Assembly: GCA_012934845.2 (NCBI GenBank)
Contig: WNNJ02000347.1
Span: 154,816 to 218,815, forward strand
Reading direction: 5' to 3'
From: Pomphorhynchus laevis
Lineage: Eukaryota; Acanthocephala; Palaeacanthocephala; Echinorhynchida; Pomphorhynchidae
Length of the DNA: 64,000 nt
Part shown: piece by piece, positions 44,126 through 54,859 of the stretch
Numbering within the stretch: position 1 is the first letter of the stretch
Layout: each line of letters opens with the position of its first letter
Translations under genes and position numbers: made by a program
The notes under the pieces: generated by a model
What the model saw: the letters and a program-made list of their open reading frames with translations, nothing else
Databases searched by the model: none
Told to the model about the DNA's origin: nothing

Positions 44126-45463
44126 ATGTACACAGAACTTACCAAATTAAAGGATAAGTATATAATAACAACTATTGGTAAATCTAGTAATAACTTTGTC
44201 TTCATATGCAAAAAGCTCTATTATGTTATACTGATGAAAGAAGTTAATTATAAAGATTTAAATATAAACACAGCATATGAATGTAGTAATTTAAGTTTAG
44301 AAACAATTATTACAAGTCACTGTTCTATAATGGATAAAAAGGGTATAAAGGTTGAATTAGATAATAAAACTATACCTATATTATATTGGAATCCAAAATT
44401 ACATAAAAATCCAATAAAACCTAGGTTCATATGTAGTGCGTTTAAATGTACATTAAAACCACTTTCTGTCTATATGAATAAAATACTTAAAGTAATTAAA
44501 GCACACTTCAAAAAATATTGCAAGGTAATCGAAATTAATACTGGTATAAAACACTATTTCAGTATTAATTCTACAAAAGAATTTTTAGAACAGACAAAAG
44601 GAATAAATTTTCAAAATATAAATACATACGATTTTAGTACGCTTTATACAAATCTAGATTTAGTAGATATTAAAGAAGCGTTAGTAAAATTAATTAATCT
44701 TATATTCGGAAAAAGATATACATATATATGTTATAATAATTATAACGCCTATCTAACAAAAATTAAACCATCAAATAAATATAAATATATGGATAAAATT
44801 GAATTAATAGAATCCTTAAATATTTTGATAAATCAAAATTATTTAAAAGTAGGGACATCTATATTTAGACAAGTAAAATGTGTTCCAATGGGTGATAATA
44901 GTAGCCCAATTATAGCTGACTTGTTTTTAAGCTTTATAGAATATGAATTTGTTCATAACTGTGTAAAAACTAAATCTAAACAATATAAATATATGAAATA
45001 TATGTTTCGATATATTGATGATATATGTGTATTTAATTCTAATAATTTTTATTCAATTAGTGAGCACATTTATCCAGAAAGTCTTATTCTTAACAAAACC
45101 AATATTAATGATAAAGAAGGTGTATATCTAGATATGAACTTTAAATTAATATTAACTAAAACTACTATTAATTTATATCGTAAAGATGATATATTTAAAT
45201 TTACAAGAAACATATTTTTGCATGAGCATTCATGCATACCATATAATATAAAATATAATACATTAAATAATAAAATTTTAAGAATTGGAACAATATGTAA
45301 TGATATTGGCTTTCAAAATCATTTAAATAATTTAATGGCATATTTTAAACTAGGTTACTATAAAAATAACATCAAGCAGAAAATAGTAAAATATATAAAT
45401 CAACACGATAACATTGAAAATAAATTTAAAATCATTAGCGGAAAATTTTTATGGATGGATTAA
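44126..45463 (+). pseudogene. PLE reverse transcriptase domain, 445 codons open
   Basis: Long open frame of a PLE polymerase, related to telomerase reverse transcriptase: IPILYWNPKLHKNPIKPRFI (83-102), motif A YDFSTLYTNL (168-177), motif B VPMGDNSSPIIADL (253-266), motif C MFRYIDDICVF (293-303), then YLDMNF and the C-terminal FKLGYYKNNIKQKIVKYI. Catalytic Asp residues D169, D298 and D299 are present. The ATG at 44126 is just the first in the open stretch. The region before it is interrupted. Very high Asn/Ile/Lys use reflects AT-rich DNA. Confidence 0.9.
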
Positions 45464-45795
45464 ATTTTGATTTAGCATTATTATGTTTTGTTTATTTTAT
45501 AATTATATTATGTAATGATATTGGCTTTCAAAATCATTTAAATAATTTAATAGATACATATTTTAAACTAGGTTACTATAAAAATAAAATCAAACACAAA
45601 ATAGTAAAATATATAAATCATAAAAATGACTTTTAAATTTCAATTTTTTATTTTAACTTGATTTAAATTATAGAAAATCTTAAAAACAATTATTAATTTT
45701 ATTATTTAATTATTAAATTTTGATTTAGCATTATTATGTTTTGTTTATTTTATAATTATATAACAATACGTAGACTCAGTTAGCTGATTTAATTA

Positions 45796-45912
45796 TACCT
45801 TTAGTATCTTTACGACCAAGGATTTTTCTTCATCCTTCATCCCAATACATTCGTATATTTTGCCGAATCTGCCTTCACCCAGCAGCTTCACAATTCTGTA
45901 ATCATCTATATC
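45796..45912 (-). CDS. protein-kinase exon (glycine loop and VVK lysine), isolated
   Basis: On the minus strand an open stretch encodes DDYRIVKLLGEGRFG, KIYECIGMKDEEK and SLVVKILK. This is the first part of a kinase domain: glycine loop GEGRFG and the ATP-binding Lys in VVK. The nearest pattern I know is casein kinase 2 alpha (DDY..VRKLGRGKYSEV.......VVVKILK). It is bounded by splice-like sites, ATATAG|AT before and AAG|GTATAA after. It sits between two copies of the PLE terminus GTAGACTCAGTTAGCTGATT (45773 and 45935). No further kinase exons were found nearby, so it is either a lone exon of a larger gene or a captured fragment. Confidence 0.6.
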
Positions 45913-46099
45913 ACCATATCACCATATTAGATGCGTAGACTCAGTTAGCTGATTTGATTAATTATAATAAAATATTATTAAAATAAAATATTATTTGCCG
46001 AAAACATAATAATATAATGTTAATATAGTATTTTAAAATAATATTTATAATATTATTAGAAATTATCATATTGCAGCAAGTCTACTAGGTTGTGTGATC

Positions 46100-46521
46100 T
46101 ATGTTTGTTTCACTAAATATTCGGTTTACAATCTAGGTCTTCACATATACCCTACACGTGCTGTATAAATATTGTATTTTCCGACTCCCCGGTGATTGTT
46201 AGCGTGAATTTAAATTCTAGTTCTTCTATTATTCAGACGCATAAGACTAAACATTTCCAAAGCCACGTGTTTTCCTCGGTACGTAGGGGTAAGCCCCTGC
46301 CTCCCCAACAAGTCATTGATAAAGTAATAAGAGTTAATATCAGCAGAAGGTTACGTAAACGTTACATCTCAGAATATCGATTAAATAATTTTCTGAAGGA
46401 AGCAGTTTCATTCCACAGATGTACCCCATATTATAATGGGAAACTACTACTCGATGCTTGCTCGAAACTGAAAATATGTAATACATCTTATAATAAAGTT
46501 ATTTTAAGGATCCATCTCTAA
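46100..46521 (+). CDS. unrecognised coding-like frame
   Basis: A frame of roughly 110-140 codons with non-AT-driven composition: SVRRGKPLPPQQVIDKVIRVNISRRLRKRYISEYRLNNFLKEAV... The first ATG is not near its 5' end; it may be an exon or a retroelement piece. Basic and likely helical in the middle, with no motif I recognise. It lies between the kinase exon and a hairpin repeat cluster. Confidence 0.25.
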
Positions 46522-46569
46522 GTCGTTTAAAGAGGAATTTTATTTCACTGTATAATCATCTGATGGCTT

Positions 46570-46740
46570 GCTATAGTAAGATGCTAACTACCGTTAGCAT
46601 CTTGAGAAAGATGCTAACTACCGTTAGCATCTTCAGAAAGATGCTAACTACTGCTAGCATCTTTAGAAGATGCTAACAGAAGTTAGCGAAATATCAAAAA
46701 TAATTTCTTATTTTCTTTAGAATAAACGGACTGTTTATCC
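46570..46740. repeat. tandem hairpins AAGATGCTAAC...GTTAGCATCTT
   Basis: The palindrome AAGATGCTAACTACCGTTAGCATCTT occurs three times in a row (from 46579, 46612 and 46645), about 33 bp apart. It is followed by AAGATGCTAACAGAAGTTAGCGAAATATC, the hairpin-GAAA end of the foldback family at 27343. The extra copies look like local amplification of one stem. Confidence 0.7.
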
Positions 46741-46869
46741 GTTAAGGATTTCAAGTCGTCTCAACATCTTCTCCACATATTGGCCTTGACTGTTATTCGC
46801 GATTTTTTCGGGTCATTAGTTCTCTAAGTGTTGAAAGCTTTCGATACTAATAGCAATATATAAATTTTT

Positions 46870-46985
46870 AAATAGTTGATACTGATCGATTATTGATAAA
46901 TAATTATTGGAGCTGGAGGATCAAAGAAAAGAAATTATTTTTGATCCAGCTTCAATAATTATTTAGCAATATATAAGGTTCAATA
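46870..46985. repeat. foldback fragment
   Basis: GATTATTGATAAATAATTATTGGAGCTGGAGGATCAAAGAAA is mirrored by TTTTTGATCCAGCTTCAATAATTATTTAGCAA. These are the outer ends of the 4185/27343 foldback family without the centre. Confidence 0.55.
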
Positions 46986-47039
46986 AATAACCCGAAACTC
47001 ATACAGAGGAATCACAATTCTTAATCACTTTTTAAAGTT

Positions 47040-47660
47040 ATCTTCTTAATACTAACAACATGTTTCTCTCGATTAGCGGAATTTGTATTGGCGAAGAAGC
47101 AATATAGCTTTCGGCCAGGTCGATCCACAGTCTCGGCCTAAAATTAATGTGAAAAATTATTCAACATGGCACAGGTCGCTGAGGTCATGCATATATCTTA
47201 TTTAGTGATTTTTCAAAAGCTCCTAAAAAAGTTGACTGTAGAGTCATACGATCGAAAATGTTTAACGTATTTAACCAAAATGCATGTTCAGCAATCTATA
47301 ACGTATAACCTTCGAGTTTTTGATAGAGTAGCTTTCTCAGATTTGAACAAACAGGAAGTATGAGTAGTGCAGATCTTTAAGTCTTAAAAGTTTACCACCT
47401 GTCATTTTCTATAAATAAACAAGCAAAGTTAAGGTTATAAAATTTCGCCGTGGGGGACTCAATAGCTCTGATCTCCTCACTTTTGATAACAAAAATATTG
47501 AATTTGTATACCATTAAAATTATCTTTGCGTTCTGCACTAACTTCGAGATTGTCCTTTCAGAAAATTTCAAATCAAAAATTTACAATTCAATTATTTGCA
47601 TGAGAATCTTTATTGTTTTTTGTTTGGGGCTTATCGCTATTTTACTATCATTATAAGACC
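47040..47660 (+). mobile_element. LINE reverse transcriptase remnant
   Basis: Broken frames include KKQYSFRPGRSTVS (the 'Q.GFRPGRST' motif before the palm), a FSDFSKAPKKVD-like motif A (about 47205) and a GDSIALISS-like motif C (about 47450). The order and spacing suit a non-LTR polymerase. Too decayed for a clade call. Confidence 0.5.
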
Positions 47661-47664
47661 TATT

Positions 47665-50225
47665 ATCAAATATTGCCTAGGTGTTATTTGACTTGACTTT
47701 TCTTCAAAACTTAAACTTGATCGGTGAATGTAAATGCTTAATGTTTCAAGGATTTGCAGTAGTTTCTTGTAAATGCCACTAACTTACTCCGTTAGCTTAT
47801 TTACTCGATCATAATTCATTATCAGTTGAACTACATCAGCGATTAGCGTTGCCAATAACCACAACTTTCATAAAACCAAATTCCTAGGGATGAGACTTTG
47901 AATCGAGATTTGACTAGGCGATTTTACATGCTCTCACGTGAAATAATGTCCTTCTAAATAAAGCTTCTAAATAAAGTCATTATCGATGATCGATCGAATC
48001 AATCAAAATTGATATATTAATTCCTCTCTTTGTATGGGGTATGCATCTTTCCATGCCTACAATGTAAATATGTATATATTATGGCCCAGGGTCGATATGC
48101 GGCCATGGTTAAATTAATCCTTCTTAGATTAGTAAAATCATATAATAATACTTTTTCAAAACTAAATTTCTTTATTTTTAAACACAACAATTAAGCTATT
48201 AATTTTATAATTATTAATATTAATAATTAATTAATATTAAAAATAAAATGCTAATATGCTAATTAATTATATGACGATAATTAAAATTATCATAAATTAT
48301 ATAAATTATTATAATATTTTATAATATTTTTAATTTTTTCAAATAATCAACAAATATATCACATTACTACGAAACAAATTGTTGTTTTCTTATGATCGCT
48401 AGGAAAGCGGTTATTTGTAGATATTGCCCTTAGCTATATGGATGCGCTACTTGTTGATACCTTCAGAACGTGGTTATATAAAAATTGATCAAACTTTAAT
48501 ATAATATTGTCTAGTTTGACGTAGACGTTATCTTCAGTATGTTTATCACATCACTTCCTTTAAAAACATCTCAGGTTTGTACTCGAAGGAATAGGATCGG
48601 TAATATTTAAGCCGCCAAGTTGTACCGTCATCGTGTCAATAGTGTGCCAACTATCAATTTTGCATCTTAGCACTTAGCATTTCCAATTGTGTTGAATTGC
48701 ATGAAATGTTTCGCTAGATGTGCATCTATTTAAACTGACAGGGTTTTGTGAAGCTGATATGCGGCTAGTAAGGATCGATTTAATCAGTTTCGGCTAAGAA
48801 TTCAACATACATGTCCCAAGTTGTAAGTGAACTTTATTGTTTCGTGAATATAAGGCTTAGCGCTAACTGGAATTCCTAAAATATTTATACAAAATGTCGT
48901 GTGATTCAGAAGCTTCAAGCAGTGATCAGTCATCAGATTTTGGTAAAATAATAATTTTCTTTTCGATATTGACATAACCATATGCGGGCTCATTTCGCAT
49001 CAGAATTTCCTACACTCAAACATATTTTTCATACGTTTGAAACGTCAGTAATCCAGCGTTGTATCATTTTAGTCCATGCTTCAGTTATCCTTGTATTATT
49101 GGTACGGATACCATTATTAAAATTAAAATTATAATATTATAATAAAATTTTATTTAATAAAAACTATTTTGTAGTTTTTAATAATAATTTTTTTATTTTT
49201 TCTAATGATGCTGGATAACCAGCTATCGAAATATAAATTAATTTTATCCTGTTTTGTTAATTCAGCTTCAAAATCCAAATTAAAAATGGATCAAAACTAT
49301 TTATTTTAATGACTTATGCCTTCTACTTTAATGGTTGAATTTTTATTAGTCCCTCTTCCAAATCTCATTCAGGTATGATGGTTTGCAATTTCGCTGTCCG
49401 TCTAATTTAAATTATAATTGACAGGAAATGATATAGTTAACCAGTCCAAATGATACACTTAATATATCTGCCTGATTAATTTAGAATCGACATATGAGTC
49501 GATCATAAAGTGTGATTATAAAGCGTGATTATAAAGTGTGATTACTAATTATAAAGTCGATTATAATTATTTTAAATATATTTATTCCAAAGCTATGATT
49601 ATACTTGTAAAATTTATCTTTGAGAATAATAAAAAAATAAATTATAATTAATTATAAATATTAATTATAATATTAATTATAATATTAATTATTTAATTAT
49701 AATTTATGTTAGTAAATATCAGTTTTATTAGTTTACAGGTGATAGGAATAATCAACATAACATTGTACACAAAATTAAAAAGTTAAAAATGCATGACTTC
49801 TAGATAAAGAATCTAAGATTGGTATGAACGTTTAATTATTAAGTCCAGTTGCTTCAATGTTATATTGCGCAATATCCTGCAAATTTGTGAGAGTATCAGA
49901 TCCTCGCGGCCTGTTTCATAATAAATTTGAATCACGCCCATTATATACTAATGAAAAATTTTGATAATAACCGTCTAATGAAAAGCTCACTACCAACGAT
50001 TTCTTATTACGAGATAATCCATTAAGCAAACATTGCGAAGGATACAGAACTAATTTGGTGCCAATTTATACGGTGATACAAGAAAGCAGGTGATGTAAAG
50101 ATAATCGATCTCTAAATTTAAAGGTAATAAAGATTTTTCTTAGAGAACAACACCTTTCTATGCAGTGAAAAATATGATTTAAACTAATTTCATTATATCC
50201 GGTCACTACCAAGGAAAGATGGATT
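47665..50225. other. no gene; dispersed hairpin motifs
   Basis: AT-rich spacer. At 48545-48500 on the minus strand CTGAAGATAACGTCTACGTCAAAC is a hairpin of the dispersed type, and at 49203-49260 CTAATGA-T-GCTGG-ATAA-CCAGC is followed by TATCGAAATATAAATTAA. Simple TAATTA repeats lie near 49630-49700. Confidence 0.4.
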
Positions 50226-50760
50226 CAAAATACTAAAAGGCCACAGCTAAAACCACTAGCTAGCATTATTCAAAACACACAAGTGCTGCTAATAATGATA
50301 TCCGTTGGCGAGCAAAATACAATATTACTGGCGATATTCGTGATATGGCGGGTAAATGTCTATCTCGAAGATGGAGTTAAACCAAGAATTATTGACCATT
50401 TGCAATTTTTCAAACTTATAAGTGAAAGAATCCGTTTTAGCTAATCGCTTTCCCACTCAAAATTTTATTACTTTTGACCTATTAAAGTTAACTTCAAGCA
50501 CATTTAAGCGAGAATATATTCTTAAACATTTTAATTACTTTTGAAATATTCCGGAACTTGTTAAAATAAGTGCCAAGTCATCTGCTTACAATACACACGA
50601 TGTCCCCATATTCTTAGTACATACTTGCGGATCGTCAAAAAATAACGTAAAATTAAGCAGGCTCAGCGATCCTTCTGGGTAACCCTATTAATTTAAAATA
50701 ATTATTCCGGGTATTGTACCTATTGAAGACACGAACGGATTTAGGACGTATCACCTACTT
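50225..50760 (-). mobile_element. LINE reverse transcriptase remnant, minus strand
   Basis: Minus-strand pieces read YPEGSLSLLNFTLFFDD (motif B region, about 50690), ADDLALILTSS (motif C, about 50585), LEVNFNRSKVIKF (about 50480) and GKRLAKTDSFTYKFEKLQMVN. This is the ordered pattern of a non-LTR polymerase followed by the usual 'VN..KTKV..F..GGR' stretch. Stops are frequent. It abuts the opposite-strand CR1/L2 element. Confidence 0.65.
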
Positions 50761-50774
50761 AAGTATATGGATTA

Positions 50775-52345
50775 TCACTTGCTAAAAATACCTTCTCATC
50801 TATTTCACCCTTCCTGATCACATTGTTCAACTTGTTTATCCGCAGCCGCACATTTCCTTCAAACAGGAAATGCGCCATTGTTCGTCCTCTCCTAAAAATG
50901 CAATCTCTCGACCCCTCACTACCATTTTCGTACCGTCTTATCTCACTTATCTTAAGCCTCTCTAAACTTCTTGAGCGTCTTGTTTTCAAGTAAGTTAATG
51001 CATATCTATTTTCCTCCAACTTATTTTCTCCCTTCCAAGCTGCTTTTCGCTCGAATCACTTTACTGAAATTGCCTGTCTGTAAACTTTTCGAAGTTTATA
51101 ACGACTTACTCGCGCGATCAACAAATTTGTAGTGGTGATCAACAATTATGTAGTGTCATAGTCTTTCTTGATTTATCATCTGCTTTTAACATCGTCGATC
51201 GCTTAATTCTTCTCGATCGTCATCGTCATGATTATGACTTCTTTTTAGCTACTGTAGCTTGGTTTTCTTTATATATATCAAACCGTACTTTTCGCGTTTG
51301 TTCTAACTCTTCTCTTTCCCATCCATATTCCATCCCACCCGGTGTTCTACAAAGATCCGTATTAGGTCATTTGTTTTATTTTTTTCTTTTCAGCGTGTCT
51401 TCTATTTCACATACATTTAACTTCCATGTTATTCAATATGATGATATTCTCATCTATGCTCATACACTGCTTATTGTATTCATGATCGCAGTGTTTCTGC
51501 TTCAAACTGTCTTGCCTCAATTTTCAATCATCTTCTCTTCGTCTTACTCTGAATCCTAATAAATCCAGAATAATGTGGATCCTTCCTCGACGCCCCGACT
51601 TAGAACCTCCCTCCGGACTTAGATCCTCCCTCCGTATTATTAAATTCTACAATTATTCCTATCGTTGACAATCTCGGTTTCCTACGCTTTCATTTCGACA
51701 ACCGACTTTCACTTAAACTCTTCGTTAGATATAAAGTATGCTCATCTACCTTGATTCTCCACAATCTCCGTCAAATTCGTAGATTGATCGATTTCCCTTG
51801 TATGACTCCCGTTTCTTCTCTCATTTTCTCAAGACTTGATTACTGTCTATGTATATTTTCCAACTGACCTAAATCCACTATTATTCCACTACAACGCATT
51901 GTAAACGCAGCCGTCCGAATTCTATTCCGTCTTTGTCGTTTTGATCATACATCCCACCATCTTTTTCTCTCGGTTTGCCTACCATTTCTCATCGTGTTCA
52001 AATTCGTATTCTTCTCATTGCTTTTCGCCTTGTAACTTTTCATACCCCTTTATTTCTCAACCTTCATTTTCTCTACAATTCTCTTCTTGATTACTGTTCT
52101 TTGCGTTCACGTAATTTCCTTATTTTACATGTTCCAAACTACTCTACCTCTTTTGGCTTCCGCTCATTCCTTGTGGTTGATCCTCTCTAGTGGAATCATC
52201 TACCCATTCATATACACCAATCAACCTCAATAACGTGCTTCAAACGCCAAATCCGATCACATTTAAACAATTAAACTAATTTATCTCCATGACTTTTGCT
52301 GTGTTGTTTTTTGTTAGTTAGTGGACTAAATAAATTCTTATCATT
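50775..52345 (+). mobile_element. CR1/L2-like LINE, 5'-truncated
   Basis: Starts in the region before the palm (FNLFIRSRTFPSNRKCAIV...), continues through SFLIYHLLLTSSI (a motif A shadow), RTVLFAFVLTLLFPIHIP and the ending MPTISHRVQIRILLIAFRLVTF...RSRNFLILHVPNYSTSFGFRSFLVVDPL. The tail GTTAGTTAGTGGACTAAATAAATTC is shorter than in sister copies, lacking most of the GTAAG...GTCACG part. Same family as 6965-10420. Confidence 0.8.
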
Positions 52346-52349
52346 AAAT

Positions 52350-52730
52350 AATCATTGAGTTTAAATAAGTAACTCAATTTATCGAATTAAAGTGTACGCT
52401 TTATGAAATCAAATGCATTTACGAAGTGTACAAAAGCCACAAACATCATAACCCGTTTCGACCTAGCTTAGAGAATAGCTCCGCGTAGAATTAATAATGC
52501 TAGAGTTGTTTAATGAGAACTTCTGAATCTATATTATTCACAAAACAATATATCCTTCGCGTATAATAGCAATTTTTGACACCATACAGTAGAAAAAAGC
52601 TTGTAAACTTCAATTTTAATGCCAACACCTCGCTAGTTATCCAGATTTCTCAAATCTCCCTAGTCCTCAGAAAGCATTTTTAAGAATACCTTTTTTCATA
52701 AAACTAGAAAATTTGACGATTATAGACAAT
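52350..52730. other. no feature seen
   Basis: Spacer without supported genes between the LINE and the PLE nest. Confidence 0.4.
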
Positions 52731-53110
52731 AATTCTTATTTATACAAGTTTACACAGAATTTCTTCGGTAACTAACTGTTACCATCATTAGGCTGAACTC
52801 AAAATTTGTGATAGCAACTTTGTATATCGACGCTCCCATGTTTCACTGTAGTTTTATTATAAGGCGCAACAATTTCTAATGTTCTTAATGTAGCTCTCCA
52901 ACATATTGAGTTGGAAATTAACACGACAGTATATCGGAAACTTGGCGAGCCTTCTCTTGTCTGTCATTGGGAATAAGTGCTCTAAAAGCACATAAATTCA
53001 TCATGTCGCATGCACGTAGCGAGAATTGTACATTAACGTAAACCTCGTTAGTTAAGTAAAAAATAACAAAAGAAAAGAATAAAAGATTAAAATTACAATA
53101 AGAATTAAAA

Positions 53111-53937
53111 TGGCAACATTTCCGAAAGGCGGACACAACTAGGCAAGAAAAAATTATAAAAAAAGAAAGACCTTTATTAGACATTAAAAAACATCGTTCA
53201 TTTTTTTGCAGCATGGTGTAGGTAAAGTTTAAAATTAAAATTAATTTTTTTTTCAAAAAAATTAAAATTTGAATATTTTTAAGTAAGTGTTCGGATTAGT
53301 TAAACATTATCACACAATGATAGCACATTATGTATCTACACCACACATAAGTTTTAGCTCGATACGAGGTATATTACGCTTCAGAGAAAATGTTCAATTT
53401 TTTGAACTTAAAAATATATTTTCCTAAAAAAATCGATATGATAACCCATACTTTTTTTCATCTCACAACATCGACCATCTATCATTTAACATTTACACAA
53501 AAACTTATGAATTGATTTATTCAGTATGTTGAAAAAATTTAAATTTAAATTTTTTAAATTAAAACAAAAATTAATAAAATTTTACCATTGCCCTTGTTAG
53601 TAGTTTGTTTACTGCAATATTATTATAATACGATTGCAAATCATATATCTACATTATTTTCAAGTTTGAGATTGATTTAACATGTATTACGTTGTAAAAC
53701 AAAATTTAATGTTTGAACTTCAAAATACTTTTTAAGCACTTTGGTATGATATCCTATCATCATTTTTAACTTATTATTTCCAACTTACAACAAATCAACG
53801 TATACACAAAAAAATGGCATCATTACTTTATTATCTTGAATAAAAAGAAAGATGTTTTTTAAATGTCTAATAAAAGTCTTTCATTTTTTATAATTTTTTT
53901 CTTGCCTAGTTGTGTCCGCCTTTCGGAAATGTTGTCA
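53111..53937. mobile_element. 827-bp DNA element with ~86-bp terminal inverted repeats
   Basis: TGGCAACATTTCCGAAAGGC at 53111 mirrors GCCTTTCGGAAATGTTGTCA ending at 53937. The inverted ends stay about 94% alike for 86 bp. The interior has no transposase and seems to hold a diverged internal duplication (53325-53480 like 53637-53793). An unoccupied version of the surrounding segment is at 54592-54660. Around the element ATTAAAATTACAATAAGAATT (53086-53106) and ATTTAAATTGCAAAAACAATT (53937-53957) look like a 21-bp target duplication, unusually long. Confidence 0.75.
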
Positions 53938-54790
53938 TTTAAATTGCAAAAACAATTAATAAATTACATAAACATAAACAGATAAAATTCTTAAATTTAA
54001 AACAAAATTTTTTATTGCAATTTCAATTGATAAGCAAAAATAATAAATTTTATTAAAAATTAAATAAGCCTATTCACAAATAAAGTGAATGATTAAATTA
54101 GAAGTTTACTACGCAATCTTCGTTCCTATCTTAACATATGGTCATGAGCATTAAGTTATGACCGAAAGGATAAGATCTCGAATACAGGCGACCGAAATTA
54201 GGTTTCTTCACGGTATAACCAGTCTTAGCTATAGAGATAAGGTTGGGAATTCGGTCATCCGGGATGGACTCGGAATAAAGTCGATGTTTCTTTACATCGA
54301 AGAAAGCCAGCTGAAGTGGCTAAGACACGTTCTGAGGATGTATAGTGATCGCCTTTCTCGGAGAGTTTTCCAGGCCGGATTCTCTGGAAAGAGACCTCGA
54401 GGTAGACCTCGTTACCGGTGGAGCGATCAAATTTCGAAACTGGCCGAAGACTGCCTTGGGCTATCTGAAAGAGAACTCTGGTCTGTCGCCCAGGATCGCG
54501 ATGTATGGAGTAGGTGGTTGACATGAAAAATCTTGTATGTTATTTGTTTTTTTCTTGTAAAGAAATTGTTGTTGTTTTTATACCTCTTCAGTTTAGTAAA
54601 ATATAACAAAAGAAAAGAAGAAAGGATTAAAATCACAAAAACAATTAATAAATTAAATAAACAAACAGATAAAATTCTTAAATTTAAAACCAAAATTTTT
54701 TTATTGCAATTTCAATTGATAAGCAAAAATAATAAATTTTATTTGAAATTAAATAAGCCTATTCACAAATAAAGTGAATGATTAAATTAA
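53938..54790. repeat. ~150-bp direct repeats flanking an RTE fragment
   Basis: AAAAACAATTAATAAATTA...GATAAGCAAAAATAATAAATTTTAT...CACAAATAAAGTGAATGATTAAATTA occurs at about 53947-54098 and 54637-54789, with few differences. The fragment of an RTE-like LINE (54090-54526) lies between them. Confidence 0.75.
54090..54526 (+). mobile_element. RTE-like LINE C-terminal fragment
   Basis: VYYAIFVPILTYGHE, then MTERIRSRIQATEIRFLHGI, DKVGNSVIRDGLGI, ESQLKWLRHVLRM, RRVFQAGFSGKRPRGRPRYRWSD and DRDVWSRWLT. This is the standard end of many RTE-type polyproteins (MTER.RSR.QAAEM.FLR, QLRWFGH..RM, GRRPRGRPRTRW). One stop follows GHE; the remaining 122 codons are open. It differs from the LINE at 36770, so it is another family. 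Only the last 140 codons are present. Confidence 0.85.
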
Positions 54791-54859
54791 AAATAAGTAA
54801 AGATAGGTTGAAATAAAATTGTGTTTAACTGGGCTCAATGTAATCTTAACTCTGCACTG

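Larger units (their letters stand above)
42480..45780 (+). mobile_element. Penelope-like element with N-terminal GIY-YIG (Naiad/Chlamys-like)
   Basis: A GIY-YIG endonuclease (42712-43287) precedes a PLE reverse transcriptase (44126-45463), the reverse of the order in classical Penelope elements. This permuted order is known for the Naiad and Chlamys clades, which also have Cys clusters before the endonuclease. Between the domains (43288-44125) degraded frames include KYIPKIRYKLLPPLGRNIC. A GC-richer leader covers 42480-42700. After the polymerase a 252-bp part is duplicated in tandem (45466-45515 matches 45718-45765; the C-terminal codons recur at 45500-45636). The terminus is ATACGTAGACTCAGTTAGCTGATTT. 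Confidence 0.85.

Noticed and set aside
50759-51019. 86-codon Arg/Glu-rich minus-strand frame
   Set aside because: It is the antisense of the CR1/L2 element starting at 50775; similar frames at 9095-9328 and 58316-58567 are antisense shadows too.
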